From JANXUC01 sp043782485 (GTDB lineage: Bacteria; Acidobacteriota; Terriglobia; Terriglobales; Acidobacteriaceae): 64,000 nt of DNA. The stretch is from the NCBI GenBank assembly GCA_043782485.1, contig JAYWAL010000048.1, positions 1 to 64,000 on the forward strand. Reading direction: 5' to 3'. Below are positions 43,575 to 51,831 of this stretch, in pieces. A program made the position numbers and the translations under genes. The first letter of the stretch is position 1; each line of letters begins with the position of its first letter. The notes under the pieces are model-generated. The model ran no database searches. It saw only the letters and a list, made by a program, of their open reading frames with translations, and was not told where the DNA came from.

Positions 43575-46500
43575 ATGTTCACTCCAGGTCGTTTGTCGAT
43601 TGGAACACTCGTCGCTGTAACGCTGCTCTTTGGGGCTACCTCATCCGCACAAAACCAGAGCCATCCTGTTCTGCGCTGGAACGTGAAGCACGACGTCTCC
43701 GCGCCGCTGAGCCAGATGATTCAACAGGCTCCTAAGCGCGCCATTGTGAAACATGAAGCCGAACCGGTGCGCCGCATTCCGTTGCCTCCCGGCATGTCCG
43801 CGGCGGCCGTGCAGGATCCCGTCCGGCAACAGTTGGTGGCCCCGGCAACGCCGACCACCACCCTGAGCTTTGAAGGCCTTGGCAACGCACAATACGGCTT
43901 CACCGTTAGCAGCGCCCCACCGGACACCAATGGCGCAATCGGCGCAACACAGTATTTCCAGATCGTGAATTCGTCTTTCGCAATCTTCAATAAGACGACA
44001 GGTGCCCTCGTGGCCGGACCGAGCGCGACCAATACCCTTTGGTCAGGCTTCGGCGGTGGCTGCCAGACGAATAACGATGGCGACGGCGTCGCGCTCTATG
44101 ACAAGCAAGCCAACCGTTGGGTCATCAGCCAGTTTTCCGTAACAACCACTCCCTACCTGCAATGCGTCGCGGTTTCCACCACCTCCGACGCCACTGGAAC
44201 CTACAACCGCTATTCGTTCCAATATTCCAACTTCGACGACTACCCGAAAATGGGCGTCTGGCCCGACGGTTACTACACCACGTTCAACATGTTCAACGGC
44301 AACACCTTCATGGGAGCGGATTCCTGCGCCTACAACCGCACCGCCATGTTAGCTGGAACCGCAGCAGCACAGGTGTGCTTTCAACAAGGCACAGCCGTGG
44401 GCGGCTTGCTACCTTCAGACCAGGACGGCTTAACCGCTCCGCCCGCTGGCTCGCCCAACTACCAAATCTACTTCGGAACGAATTCGCTCCAGCTCTACAA
44501 ATTCCACGTCGACTTCACAACGCCAGCTAACTCAACCTTCACCGGACCCACAAACATTTCCGTGGCCGCATTTTCTCCGCTCTGCGCTGGCGGAACGTGC
44601 GTGGTGCAGCCAGCCGGCAACCAGCTCGATTCGCTGGCCGACCGCCTGATGTTTCGCTTGGCCTACCGCAACCTCGGCGCTCACGAATCTTTGGTCGTGA
44701 ACCACTCGATCGTGTCTGGATCATCCGGCGGCGTCCGCTGGTATGAAATTCAAAACCCCAACGGCACGCCCGTCGTCGCGCAGCAATCCACCTACGCCCC
44801 CGACGCCAACTACCGCTGGATGGGCAGCATTGCCATGGATCAAGCCGGAGATATCGCGGTCGGCTATTCCGTTTCCAGCAGCACCGTCAGCCCGTCTGTG
44901 CGCTACGCCGCCCGTCTTGCCAGCGATCCCGTCAACACGCTGGGCGCGGAAGTCAGCGCGGTGGCAGGCTCGGGCTCACAAAGCGGCAGCAGTCTGACCC
45001 GTTGGGGCGACTACAGCGCCATAACCGTCGATCCAGTCGACGACTGCACCTTCTGGTACACGCAGGAATACATGAAGACGACGGGCGCATTTAATTGGAA
45101 CACGCGCATCGCCAACTTCAAATTCCCAACTTGCGGCGGCGCAGCCCCAACAGCTACGCTGAGCCCCACCAGCCTGACGTTCGCTAGTCAGAACGTCGGC
45201 AGCACCAGCGCGGCCCAAACCATCACACTCACCAACGGTGGAACCGCGGCGCTCACCATCTCCAGCATTGCGCCCAGCGGCGACTACGCGCAGACCAATA
45301 CCTGCGGGGCTTCTCTCGCGGCCAGCGCCACCTGCACCATTAGCGTAACCTTCACGCCCACAGCAGCCGGAACACGAACCGGAACAATCACAGTAACCGA
45401 CAACGCCGCGGGAAGCCCGCAAACAGCGAGCTTGACCGGCACGGGAACGGCCGTCGGACCCTCGGCAGCCCTTAGCCCCACCAGCCTCACCTTCGCCGCG
45501 CAAACCATCGCCACAACCAGCCCGGCAAAAGCCATCACCCTTAGCAACTCCGGCACTGCCGCGCTCAGCATCACCAGCATCGCCGCGAGCGGCGACTACG
45601 CGCAAACTAACAACTGCGGAACCTCGGTCGCGGCCGGAGGCAGCTGTTCGATCAGCGTCACCTTCACTCCAACCGCGGTCGGCACTCGCACGGGAGCCAT
45701 CACTGTAACCGACAACGCGCCCACCACCCCGCAGTCCACCAGCCTCACCGGCACCGGAGCTTCAGCGGGCGGAACACAAACCGCGTCCTACAATTCCACG
45801 CTGAAAACCCTTAGTTGCGGAACCCTCGGCTCCGCTTGCGATTCCGGACCCTCGCTCCTGCTCGGCAGAGCTACTCTCGCTGGCGGCTCGGAACCCAATC
45901 AACCCAACACCATCAACAGTTCGTGCGCGGACGGAACCAGCGGCACCTTCCACTCCGACGAATCCAATGATCGCCTGCTGGTGGCGACCACGGATGGCAC
46001 GAATTTCGCTCCTGGAAAAGCCATCAAAGTCAGCGCCACGGTCTGGGCCTACAGCGGCTTCACCTCTGACGCGCTCGACCTCTACTACGCCGCCAACGCC
46101 AGCAGCCCAACCTGGGTGCTCATCGGCACGGTTGTTCCGACCGTCGCCGGTGCGCAAACCCTTTCGGCCAACTACACCTTGCCCAATGGAGGCACGCAGC
46201 AAGCCGTTCGCGCCAACTTCCGTTATCAAGGAACGGCCGTCGCGTGCAGCACCGGAGCCTATGACGATCACGACGATCTGGTCTTCACCGTAGGCGCTGG
46301 AACCCCAGGCTTTACCGTAGCCGCCGCTCCTGCATCGCTCACCATCAACCAGGGCGCAGCCGGAACCAGCACCCTCACCGTGGCCAGCCAGAATAGCTTC
46401 AGCGCGGCCACCACGCTGAGCGTCGCGGGATTGCCCACGGGCGTCACCGCGGCGTTCGCAACCAACCCCGTCACGCCTCCGGCCAACGGAAGCGCCACCT

Positions 46501-47150
46501 CGGTGCTCACGTTGACCGCTTCCGCCACCGCCACCACCGGCGCTGCCACGCTTACCATAACTGGAACATCGGGCAGCACCACGGCTAGCACCACCATCGC
46601 GCTCATGATCAACGCCGCAGGCACCGGCCCACAAACCGCTGTCTACGACACCACACTCAAAGCGCCAAAATGCGCCACCGTCGGCTCATCCTGCGACTCC
46701 GGCACAGCGCTGCTCAACGGCAGAGACACCATCACCGGAGGAGCCGAGACTCACCAACCCAACACCATCAACAACTCCTGCGCCGATGGCACTAGCGGCA
46801 CGTTCCATTCTGACGAATCGAATGACCGTCTCGTGATCGCCACCACCGATGGCAGCGCTTTGACGCACGGCAAAACAGTCAAAGTCACCGCCACCGTCTA
46901 CGCCTATAGCACGGGATCGAGCGACTCACTCGATCTCTACTACACGGCCAACGCCAACACGCCCGTGTGGACATTGATCGGCACCATCAAACCCACCGCC
47001 GGAGGCGTGCAGGCAATCTCCTCAACCTTCACGCTCCCCACCGGAGCCTTGCAAGCCGTACGCGCCAACTTCCGCTACCAGGGAACCGCGTCCTCTTGCA
47101 GCACCGGTGCCTACGACGACCACGACGATCTGATCTTCGCCGTGAACTAA
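43575..47150 (+). CDS. Large secreted multidomain protein with duplicated C-terminal beta domain
   Basis: 1191 aa from the ATG at 43575 (AGGAGA six bases upstream). Signal peptide; a ~480-residue N-terminal domain (QDPVRQQLVAPATPTTTLSF, DDYPKMGVWPDGYYTTFNMF, DYSAITVDPVDDCTFWYTQE) of unknown role; two ASH-like 'choice-of-anchor D' Ig domains (LSPTSLTFASQNVGSTSAAQ and LSPTSLTFAAQTIATTSPAK); then a domain starting TASYNSTLKTLSCGTLGSAC, an Ig-like linker, and a second copy starting TAVYDTTLKAPKCATVGSSC. Both copies contain QPNTIN, FHSDESNDRL and ACSTGAYDDHDDL-like strings with four conserved Cys. Probably extracellular; ligand unknown. Confidence 0.8.
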   Translation: MFTPGRLSIGTLVAVTLLFGATSSAQNQSHPVLRWNVKHDVSAPLSQMIQQAPKRAIVKHEAEPVRRIPLPPGMSAAAVQDPVRQQLVAPATPTTTLSFEGLGNAQYGFTVSSAPPDTNGAIGATQYFQIVNSSFAIFNKTTGALVAGPSATNTLWSGFGGGCQTNNDGDGVALYDKQANRWVISQFSVTTTPYLQCVAVSTTSDATGTYNRYSFQYSNFDDYPKMGVWPDGYYTTFNMFNGNTFMGADSCAYNRTAMLAGTAAAQVCFQQGTAVGGLLPSDQDGLTAPPAGSPNYQIYFGTNSLQLYKFHVDFTTPANSTFTGPTNISVAAFSPLCAGGTCVVQPAGNQLDSLADRLMFRLAYRNLGAHESLVVNHSIVSGSSGGVRWYEIQNPNGTPVVAQQSTYAPDANYRWMGSIAMDQAGDIAVGYSVSSSTVSPSVRYAARLASDPVNTLGAEVSAVAGSGSQSGSSLTRWGDYSAITVDPVDDCTFWYTQEYMKTTGAFNWNTRIANFKFPTCGGAAPTATLSPTSLTFASQNVGSTSAAQTITLTNGGTAALTISSIAPSGDYAQTNTCGASLAASATCTISVTFTPTAAGTRTGTITVTDNAAGSPQTASLTGTGTAVGPSAALSPTSLTFAAQTIATTSPAKAITLSNSGTAALSITSIAASGDYAQTNNCGTSVAAGGSCSISVTFTPTAVGTRTGAITVTDNAPTTPQSTSLTGTGASAGGTQTASYNSTLKTLSCGTLGSACDSGPSLLLGRATLAGGSEPNQPNTINSSCADGTSGTFHSDESNDRLLVATTDGTNFAPGKAIKVSATVWAYSGFTSDALDLYYAANASSPTWVLIGTVVPTVAGAQTLSANYTLPNGGTQQAVRANFRYQGTAVACSTGAYDDHDDLVFTVGAGTPGFTVAAAPASLTINQGAAGTSTLTVASQNSFSAATTLSVAGLPTGVTAAFATNPVTPPANGSATSVLTLTASATATTGAATLTITGTSGSTTASTTIALMINAAGTGPQTAVYDTTLKAPKCATVGSSCDSGTALLNGRDTITGGAETHQPNTINNSCADGTSGTFHSDESNDRLVIATTDGSALTHGKTVKVTATVYAYSTGSSDSLDLYYTANANTPVWTLIGTIKPTAGGVQAISSTFTLPTGALQAVRANFRYQGTASSCSTGAYDDHDDLIFAVN

Positions 47151-47155
47151 GCTGA

Positions 47156-47199
47156 AAAAAGAAGGGCCGGACTCCGCAAGGAGTCCGGCCCTTTTCCTT
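47156..47199 (+). terminator. Strong rho-independent terminator
   Basis: A perfect 14-bp stem: AAGGGCCGGACTCC (47162-47175), loop GCAA, then GGAGTCCGGCCCTT (47180-47193). An A-run precedes and TTCCTTT follows. It lies just past the stop of the large secreted protein. Confidence 0.92.
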
Positions 47200-47205
47200 T
47201 ATGTG

Positions 47206-47227
47206 GCGCGGACACTCCTGTCCGCGC
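47206..47227. repeat. Palindrome GCGCGGACA-CTCC-TGTCCGCGC
   Basis: Perfect 9-bp arms, 12 bp after the terminator and 25 bp before the end of the convergent lipoprotein gene. No T-run. Design resembles the GCACGGGCG repeat family but the sequence differs. Confidence 0.55.
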
Positions 47228-47251
47228 GGTCTCGTTCTAAAACGGCACTCC

Positions 47252-48022
47252 CTAATTTAACGTAACCGCATCCTTCAACCGGAACGACAAAGCCGTCTCC
47301 GCCCGAAACGCCAGCTCTTTGTTCCCCGTATAAGCCGCCCCCGCCGTTCCAGCTCCACCACCAGCCAGCGCTCCAATCGCAGCACCCTTACCACCCCCCG
47401 CCAAACCGCCAATCAGCGCTCCCAAAGCAGCTCCGCCACCACCAACCACAAGGCTCCGCTTTCCCTTACCCTTCATCGCCTGCGCCACCGTCGAAGTCGA
47501 CAAGTTGTAGCTCTTGCCATGAACCTCCACCGAAGTCAGGCGCAACGCCAGCACGCCAGCCCCCTTGAACTTCCCCGCCGACTGCGCCTGCGTCACTTCC
47601 CCGCTCACGTTGGCTCCGGAAGCAATCACTTCCTTGCCATCCACGCTCACCGCCCGCGCCAACGTCCCGCTAAACGCTTGACCGGCCGTCGCCGTTTTCG
47701 CGCTGATCGTCTCACCCAAACGCACCGTCAACGTCGTCCCCGCCGGAATCACCGTCGGCGCAACCGCTTCCCTCATCGCTTCCCCAGCTTTCGCTGCTGT
47801 TTCCTTGGCGGCGGTAGCGGTCTTGGATGCCACATCTTTGGTGGCGTCGGCAGTGTTCTGCGCCGCGTCCTTGGTCGCATCCAGCGCCTTGCTCCCGGCA
47901 TTTTGCGCCGCATCGGCCGCATTTTGCGCGGCATCTTTCGCCGCATCTTGCTGCTTCGTACAAGCGCCGAACGCTAAAAGAACAGACAAGGCCAAACTCG
48001 AAATCAAAACTTTGGAACGCAT
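47252..48022 (-). CDS. LEA-like lipoprotein with glycine-zipper C-terminus
   Basis: 256 aa from the ATG at 48022-48020 (AGGAGG five bases upstream). Lipobox in SVLLAFGACTKQQ, then ~65 residues of amphipathic Ala/Lys/Asp repeats (AKDAAQNAADAAQNAGSKAL, DVASKTATAAKETAAKAGEA) like LEA or apolipophorin helices. A beta domain follows (IPAGTTLTVRLGETISAKTA), then a glycine zipper (GGGGAALGALIGGLAGGGKG). Likely an outer-membrane-associated stress or envelope-integrity protein. Divergent from the NeuC-like gene. Confidence 0.75.
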   Translation of the reverse strand: MRSKVLISSLALSVLLAFGACTKQQDAAKDAAQNAADAAQNAGSKALDATKDAAQNTADATKDVASKTATAAKETAAKAGEAMREAVAPTVIPAGTTLTVRLGETISAKTATAGQAFSGTLARAVSVDGKEVIASGANVSGEVTQAQSAGKFKGAGVLALRLTSVEVHGKSYNLSTSTVAQAMKGKGKRSLVVGGGGAALGALIGGLAGGGKGAAIGALAGGGAGTAGAAYTGNKELAFRAETALSFRLKDAVTLN

Positions 48023-48112
48023 ACACACCTCCTGAGGATTGAGGCCAAAGACTAACTCGCCGTTTGCCGGGATGTCAATTTCCTGCAGACCTAAGTATTG
48101 TTGTCAGAGAGC

Positions 48113-49282
48113 ATGAAACCGCGCAAAATTGCCGTAGTTACAACCTCCCGCGCCGACGCCGGCCATCTTCATTGCATCCTGCAGGATCTCGCCGCGAACC
48201 CGCGGGTCGATCTGCGGCTCATCAGCATGGGCGCGCACCTCTCGCCCGTGTTTGGCCACACTGGCCGCGCATTCCACAAAAAGAACTTGCCTCCCAGCGT
48301 TGCTCTCGAGTGTCTGCTCAGCTCGGATACCGATATCGGCATGGCAAAAACCATCGGCGTCGCCACGCTCGGCCTCGCCGACGCCCTCGGCGAAATGCGG
48401 CCCGACCTCATCCTGCTCACCGCCGACCGCTATGAAATGCTGGCCCCCGCCGCCGTCGCGCTCGCGCTTCGCATCCCGATCGCCCACATCGAAGGCGGAG
48501 AAATCAGCGAAGGCGCAATCGACGACGCCGTCCGCAACGCCATCACGAAAATGGCGCATCTCCACTTCGCCTGCACGCAAAATGCCCGCGAACGCATCAT
48601 TCAAATGGGCGAAGAACCCTGGCGCGTGCATTTCACCGGCAGTCCTTCGCTCGACCAACTGACTCGCAACCGCCTCCTTACCCGCGCGCAAGTCCAGCGC
48701 CAACTCGGCATTTCCATAAGTACAACAACTATTATCGTGGTTCACCACCCCGTAACCCTTCTCCGCGATACCACCCGCGAATCCGCCGCCCTCTTCGAAG
48801 CCCTCTCCAAAACCGACGCCAACTTCATCTTCGTATACCCCAACGCCGACGCCGGCAGTCACGCCCTAATCGCCCGCACCAAAGCCTTCCTCGCCGAGCG
48901 CCCCAACTCTCACTTACTGGTCAATCTCGATCACCGCCTCTATCTAAGCCTCCTCAGCCATTCCGCCTTGCTCGTCGGCAATTCCAGTAGTGGAATAATC
49001 GAAGCCGCCTCCTTAGCCCTACCGGTTGTCAACATCGGCATCCGCCAAAAAGGCCGCGACCATGCCGCCAATGTCCTGGACGTTCCAGCTTCAGCGCCAG
49101 CAATCCGCGCAGCCATCGCGAAAACCCAGACACCCAGGTTCCGAAAAGCAATCCACAATCTAGATAACCCCTACGGCACCGGCCACGCCTCCAGGAAGAT
49201 CGTCGAACTGCTAACCACCGTCAAGCTCAGCGAGAAACTGCTTTTCAAAAGATCCAAAAGCGAACTTTCAAAATCAAAATGA
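48113..49282 (+). CDS. UDP-GlcNAc-type 2-epimerase, NeuC/LegG-like (hydrolysing)
   Basis: 389 aa from ATG 48113. GT-B fold epimerase: VVTTSRADAGHLHCILQDLA, LLTADRYEMLAPAAVALALR, IAHIEGGEISEGAIDDAVRN, HLHFACTQNARERIIQMGEE, TGSPSLDQL, IIVVHHPVT, VGNSSSGIIEAASLALPVVN and GIRQKGRD. The HIEGGE and SSSGIIEA motifs match hydrolysing epimerases that start sialic/legionaminic acid pathways. Followed 121 bp later by a DegT aminotransferase. No nonulosonate synthase or cytidylyltransferase is in the window, so the final sugar is unknown. Confidence 0.85.
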   Translation: MKPRKIAVVTTSRADAGHLHCILQDLAANPRVDLRLISMGAHLSPVFGHTGRAFHKKNLPPSVALECLLSSDTDIGMAKTIGVATLGLADALGEMRPDLILLTADRYEMLAPAAVALALRIPIAHIEGGEISEGAIDDAVRNAITKMAHLHFACTQNARERIIQMGEEPWRVHFTGSPSLDQLTRNRLLTRAQVQRQLGISISTTTIIVVHHPVTLLRDTTRESAALFEALSKTDANFIFVYPNADAGSHALIARTKAFLAERPNSHLLVNLDHRLYLSLLSHSALLVGNSSSGIIEAASLALPVVNIGIRQKGRDHAANVLDVPASAPAIRAAIAKTQTPRFRKAIHNLDNPYGTGHASRKIVELLTTVKLSEKLLFKRSKSELSKSK

Positions 49283-49403
49283 AAAAGCTTCTCATCCCGA
49301 CCAACGGGAGGGATCTGCAATTGTTTTAGGCTGTGCGGCTTCCAACAAAAATGCAGTCCACTCCCGCCAGTCTGGATGACAAAATCGCTCTCGAGTCAAC
49401 ACC

Positions 49404-50516
49404 ATGCGAATCCCCCTAGCCCAACCCGAAATCCTCGACTCCGACATCGACGCCGTAGTTCGCGTCCTCCGCACCCCCAACCTGGCCATGGGCCCCGCCC
49501 TGGCCGAATTCGAACAATCAATTGCCACTTACATCGGCACCCCGCACGCCGTAGCGGTCAACTCCGGCACGTCCGCCCTCCACCTCGCCCTGCGATGCCT
49601 GAACTTAAAAGAAGGCGACGAAGTCATCGTCCCCTCTTTCGCCTTCGCCGCCGTCGCCAACGTTCTCCTACAAGAACGTCTTACCCCGGTCTTCGTGGAA
49701 ATCGATCCGCGCACCCTCAACATCACCCCAGCCACAATCGAAGCAGCCATCGGCCCCCGCACCCGTGCCGTACTGGTAGTCCACACCTTCGGCTATCCCG
49801 CGGAAATCGATGCCATCCAACAGATCACCCGCCGCCACAACCTGGCCCTGATCGAAGACGCCTGCGAAGCCCTGGGCGCGGAAGTCCGCGGGAAAAAAGT
49901 AGGCACTTTCGGCGACGCCGCCATGTTCGCCTTCTACCCCAACAAGCAAATCACCACCGGAGAAGGCGGCATCCTTGTAACCGCTGATCCAAAACTAGCC
50001 CACCGCGCCAAACTTCTCCGCAGCCAGGCCAAAGACGACTCCCGAGACTGGGCCGGACAACACGCCGAAATCGGCTACAGCTACCGCATCGCCGATATCA
50101 ATTGCGCGCTAGGCACAGCCCAACTCTCCCGCATGGATTCACTTATGGAACAACGCGCCAAACACGCCGCAACCTACGAAGCCCGCCTCAAAGACCACCC
50201 AGCAATCCTCCCGCCGCCATCCACTTGCAACCACGGACGCATCAGCTGGTTCGCCTACGTAATCCAACTTGCGGAACAACTCTCGCGCGAAGACCGCGAC
50301 CGCGTCTGGCAATCCCTGCTCGACTGCGGCATCGGCGCAGGCCGCTACTTCGCCCCGTTACACAACCAACCCGTCCTCCAATCCCGCCATCGCCAAAGCG
50401 GCAGCCTCGCCATCACCGAATCCGCCTCCAACCGCGTCCTAGCCCTACCGTTCTTCGCCACCCTGACCGAAAACCAAATCGACGAAGTCTGCACCTCCCT
50501 CATAAGAAGTCTCTAA
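49404..50516 (+). CDS. DegT/DnrJ/EryC1/StrS-family sugar aminotransferase
   Basis: 370 aa. PLP-dependent fold type I: GTPHAVAVNSGTSALHLALR, VPSFAFAAVANVLLQERLTP, VVHTFGYPAEIDAI, Asp in LIEDACEALGA, and the internal-aldimine lysine in FYPNKQITTGEGGI; then YSYRIADINCALGTAQLSRM. Adds an amino group to a keto-sugar nucleotide. With the adjacent NeuC-like epimerase it suggests synthesis of an amino-modified sugar for surface polysaccharide or glycoprotein. Confidence 0.9.
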   Translation: MRIPLAQPEILDSDIDAVVRVLRTPNLAMGPALAEFEQSIATYIGTPHAVAVNSGTSALHLALRCLNLKEGDEVIVPSFAFAAVANVLLQERLTPVFVEIDPRTLNITPATIEAAIGPRTRAVLVVHTFGYPAEIDAIQQITRRHNLALIEDACEALGAEVRGKKVGTFGDAAMFAFYPNKQITTGEGGILVTADPKLAHRAKLLRSQAKDDSRDWAGQHAEIGYSYRIADINCALGTAQLSRMDSLMEQRAKHAATYEARLKDHPAILPPPSTCNHGRISWFAYVIQLAEQLSREDRDRVWQSLLDCGIGAGRYFAPLHNQPVLQSRHRQSGSLAITESASNRVLALPFFATLTENQIDEVCTSLIRSL

Positions 50517-50531
50517 TCAGCTCAAAAACGC

Positions 50532-50600
50532 CCTGTCATCCTGGGCGAAGTTTGTCGTGCGCGAAGCGCACAGCAAACGCAATCGAAGGATCCCTGCAAA
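50532..50600. repeat. Truncated copy of the TGTCATCCTGAGCGAA repeat
   Basis: TGTCATCCTGGGCGAA is followed by an inner hairpin (GTTTG..TGCGC-GAA-GCGCA..CAAAC) and TCGAAGGATCCCTGCA, as in the left half of the element at 14221. The right-hand inverted end is missing. It lies between the aminotransferase and the small gene at 50726. Confidence 0.6.
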
Positions 50601-50725
50601 CTAAAACTCCCTTCACTCACTCCTGGCTTTTTCGTACACACATCCCCGCTATCCCCGCTCAGCCCACCCCCAACCCGACACCAACGTAACAAAACCAACC
50701 CACACAAAAAGCCTAGAATCACTCC

Positions 50726-50872
50726 ATGCAGCGCAAGATCTTCTGGCTCAGCATGACGGTCCTGGGCGTCGTCGCCGACCTCATCCTGCCGCTCTGGTGG
50801 GCACTCCTCGCGACCATCCCCGTAGTCATCGCCAGTTGGTGGATCGCCTACCGCAGCAACTGGTTCGACTAA
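50726..50872 (+). CDS. Small membrane protein, 48 aa
   Basis: ATG at 50726 to TAA at 50870-50872. Translation: MQRKIFWLSMTVLGVVADLI, then LPLWWALLATIPVVIASWWI, then AYRSNWFD. Two hydrophobic segments are split by a Pro/Trp turn, with a basic N-terminus (positive-inside). The clean codon pattern and the paired-helix design argue for a real gene; I believe similar short proteins occur in other acidobacterial genomes, but I cannot search. Function unknown; inner membrane location inferred. Confidence 0.6.
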   Translation: MQRKIFWLSMTVLGVVADLILPLWWALLATIPVVIASWWIAYRSNWFD

Positions 50873-50890
50873 CTAAAAAATACAATGGAG

Positions 50891-50912
50891 GCACGGGCGT
50901 CCTCGCCCGTGC
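50891..50912. repeat. Palindromic repeat, GCACGGGCG family, copy 2
   Basis: GCACGGGCG-TCCT-CGCCCGTGC, preceded by GGAG; in the opposite orientation to copy 1. Lies 18 bp after the 48-aa gene. The rest of 50873-51053 shows no gene. Confidence 0.75.
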
Positions 50913-51053
50913 AAGCTAACAGCCCGTGGCGCAAGTGGGATTCGTATCAGGCCACCGCTTCAGTAGCCTGCCCTGAGCGCAGTCGAAGGGGTGGCGTGAG
51001 TGCTTTGTTTTGAGTTCGCCTTCAGGCGCTGGCTTTTGAACTCCGACAGGCTG

Positions 51054-51809
51054 CTAAGCAATCCCACCACCCATCGCCCGCACTACGTAAAGAAAATTCC
51101 CCGCCAAACTCCAACGCTCCCGCCGCCCCGTTCCATAGTTCAACACAATCCGTTCCACCACCCGCAACCCCGCCTCTCGAAACATCTCTTCCATTTCCGA
51201 TGCCGCAAACACATGTCCAAGCGTCTCCACTTCGCCCGTGCCGGTCCGCCATTTCACCAAAACATCTCCGTCGTTCCCCGCAAGCCAGCGCCGCAGCACC
51301 ACCGCAACCCCGCATTCCGCCACGTTGTACCGGTTCACCACATCCAGAAAAATCAGCCCGCTTGAGACTCTCCCCAAATTCCGCAGTGCCGCGACCCGCG
51401 ACCCCGCGGGCACATGCCCCAGCACATTCCATAAACACAACACCACATCAAATCTCCGCTCCACCGCCAACTCTTCCACTCGCTGCGTCCAGACTTCGCT
51501 CCCAGCCGGAATCAACCCCCGCATCCCCGCGCTGGGCTCCGCCAGCACAACCTGCGAAATCCCCGCCCGCGCCGCAATCCCCAAAGCCCGCCGCCCATCC
51601 CCTGCCCCAACATCAATCAACGACTCCGCCCCTCCAGGCACCCGCCGCAATATCTCCCCATCCACCGCATCCAGATACGCCCTTCTCCGCGCACTCAACT
51701 CCCCGTACCCAGGCGCAACCAGGTCATACGCGCCGATGGCATCCAGCACGACGGCCTCCTGCCCTTGCCCGCCCCTCGCCCCAGTTGTAGGATTAAGTGT
51801 TCCGCGCAT
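51054..51809 (-). CDS. Class I SAM-dependent methyltransferase
   Basis: 251 aa from ATG 51809; a GTG at 51749 (then LDAIGAYDLVAPGYGELSAR) is a good alternative because the divergent ALDH gene starts only 22 bp away. SAM motif I ESLIDVGAGDGRRALGIAAR, acidic motif II region VVLAEPSAGM, FDVVLCLWNVLGHVP, and a C-terminal small-molecule methyltransferase-like part ending VVERIVLNYGTGRRERWSL. Substrate unknown. Confidence 0.8.
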   Translation of the reverse strand: MRGTLNPTTGARGGQGQEAVVLDAIGAYDLVAPGYGELSARRRAYLDAVDGEILRRVPGGAESLIDVGAGDGRRALGIAARAGISQVVLAEPSAGMRGLIPAGSEVWTQRVEELAVERRFDVVLCLWNVLGHVPAGSRVAALRNLGRVSSGLIFLDVVNRYNVAECGVAVVLRRWLAGNDGDVLVKWRTGTGEVETLGHVFAASEMEEMFREAGLRVVERIVLNYGTGRRERWSLAGNFLYVVRAMGGGIA

Positions 51810-51831
51810 TCCTCAGGAGAACCCCATACAT

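Noticed and set aside
45762..46634. 290-aa Gly/Arg-rich frame on the minus strand
   Set aside because: Antisense to the repeat region of the large secreted protein; no start signal or motif.
51238..51831. N-terminal extension of the aldehyde dehydrogenase
   Set aside because: It overlaps the divergent methyltransferase gene and reads as Pro/Ser/Arg-rich shadow sequence; family homology begins after 51832.
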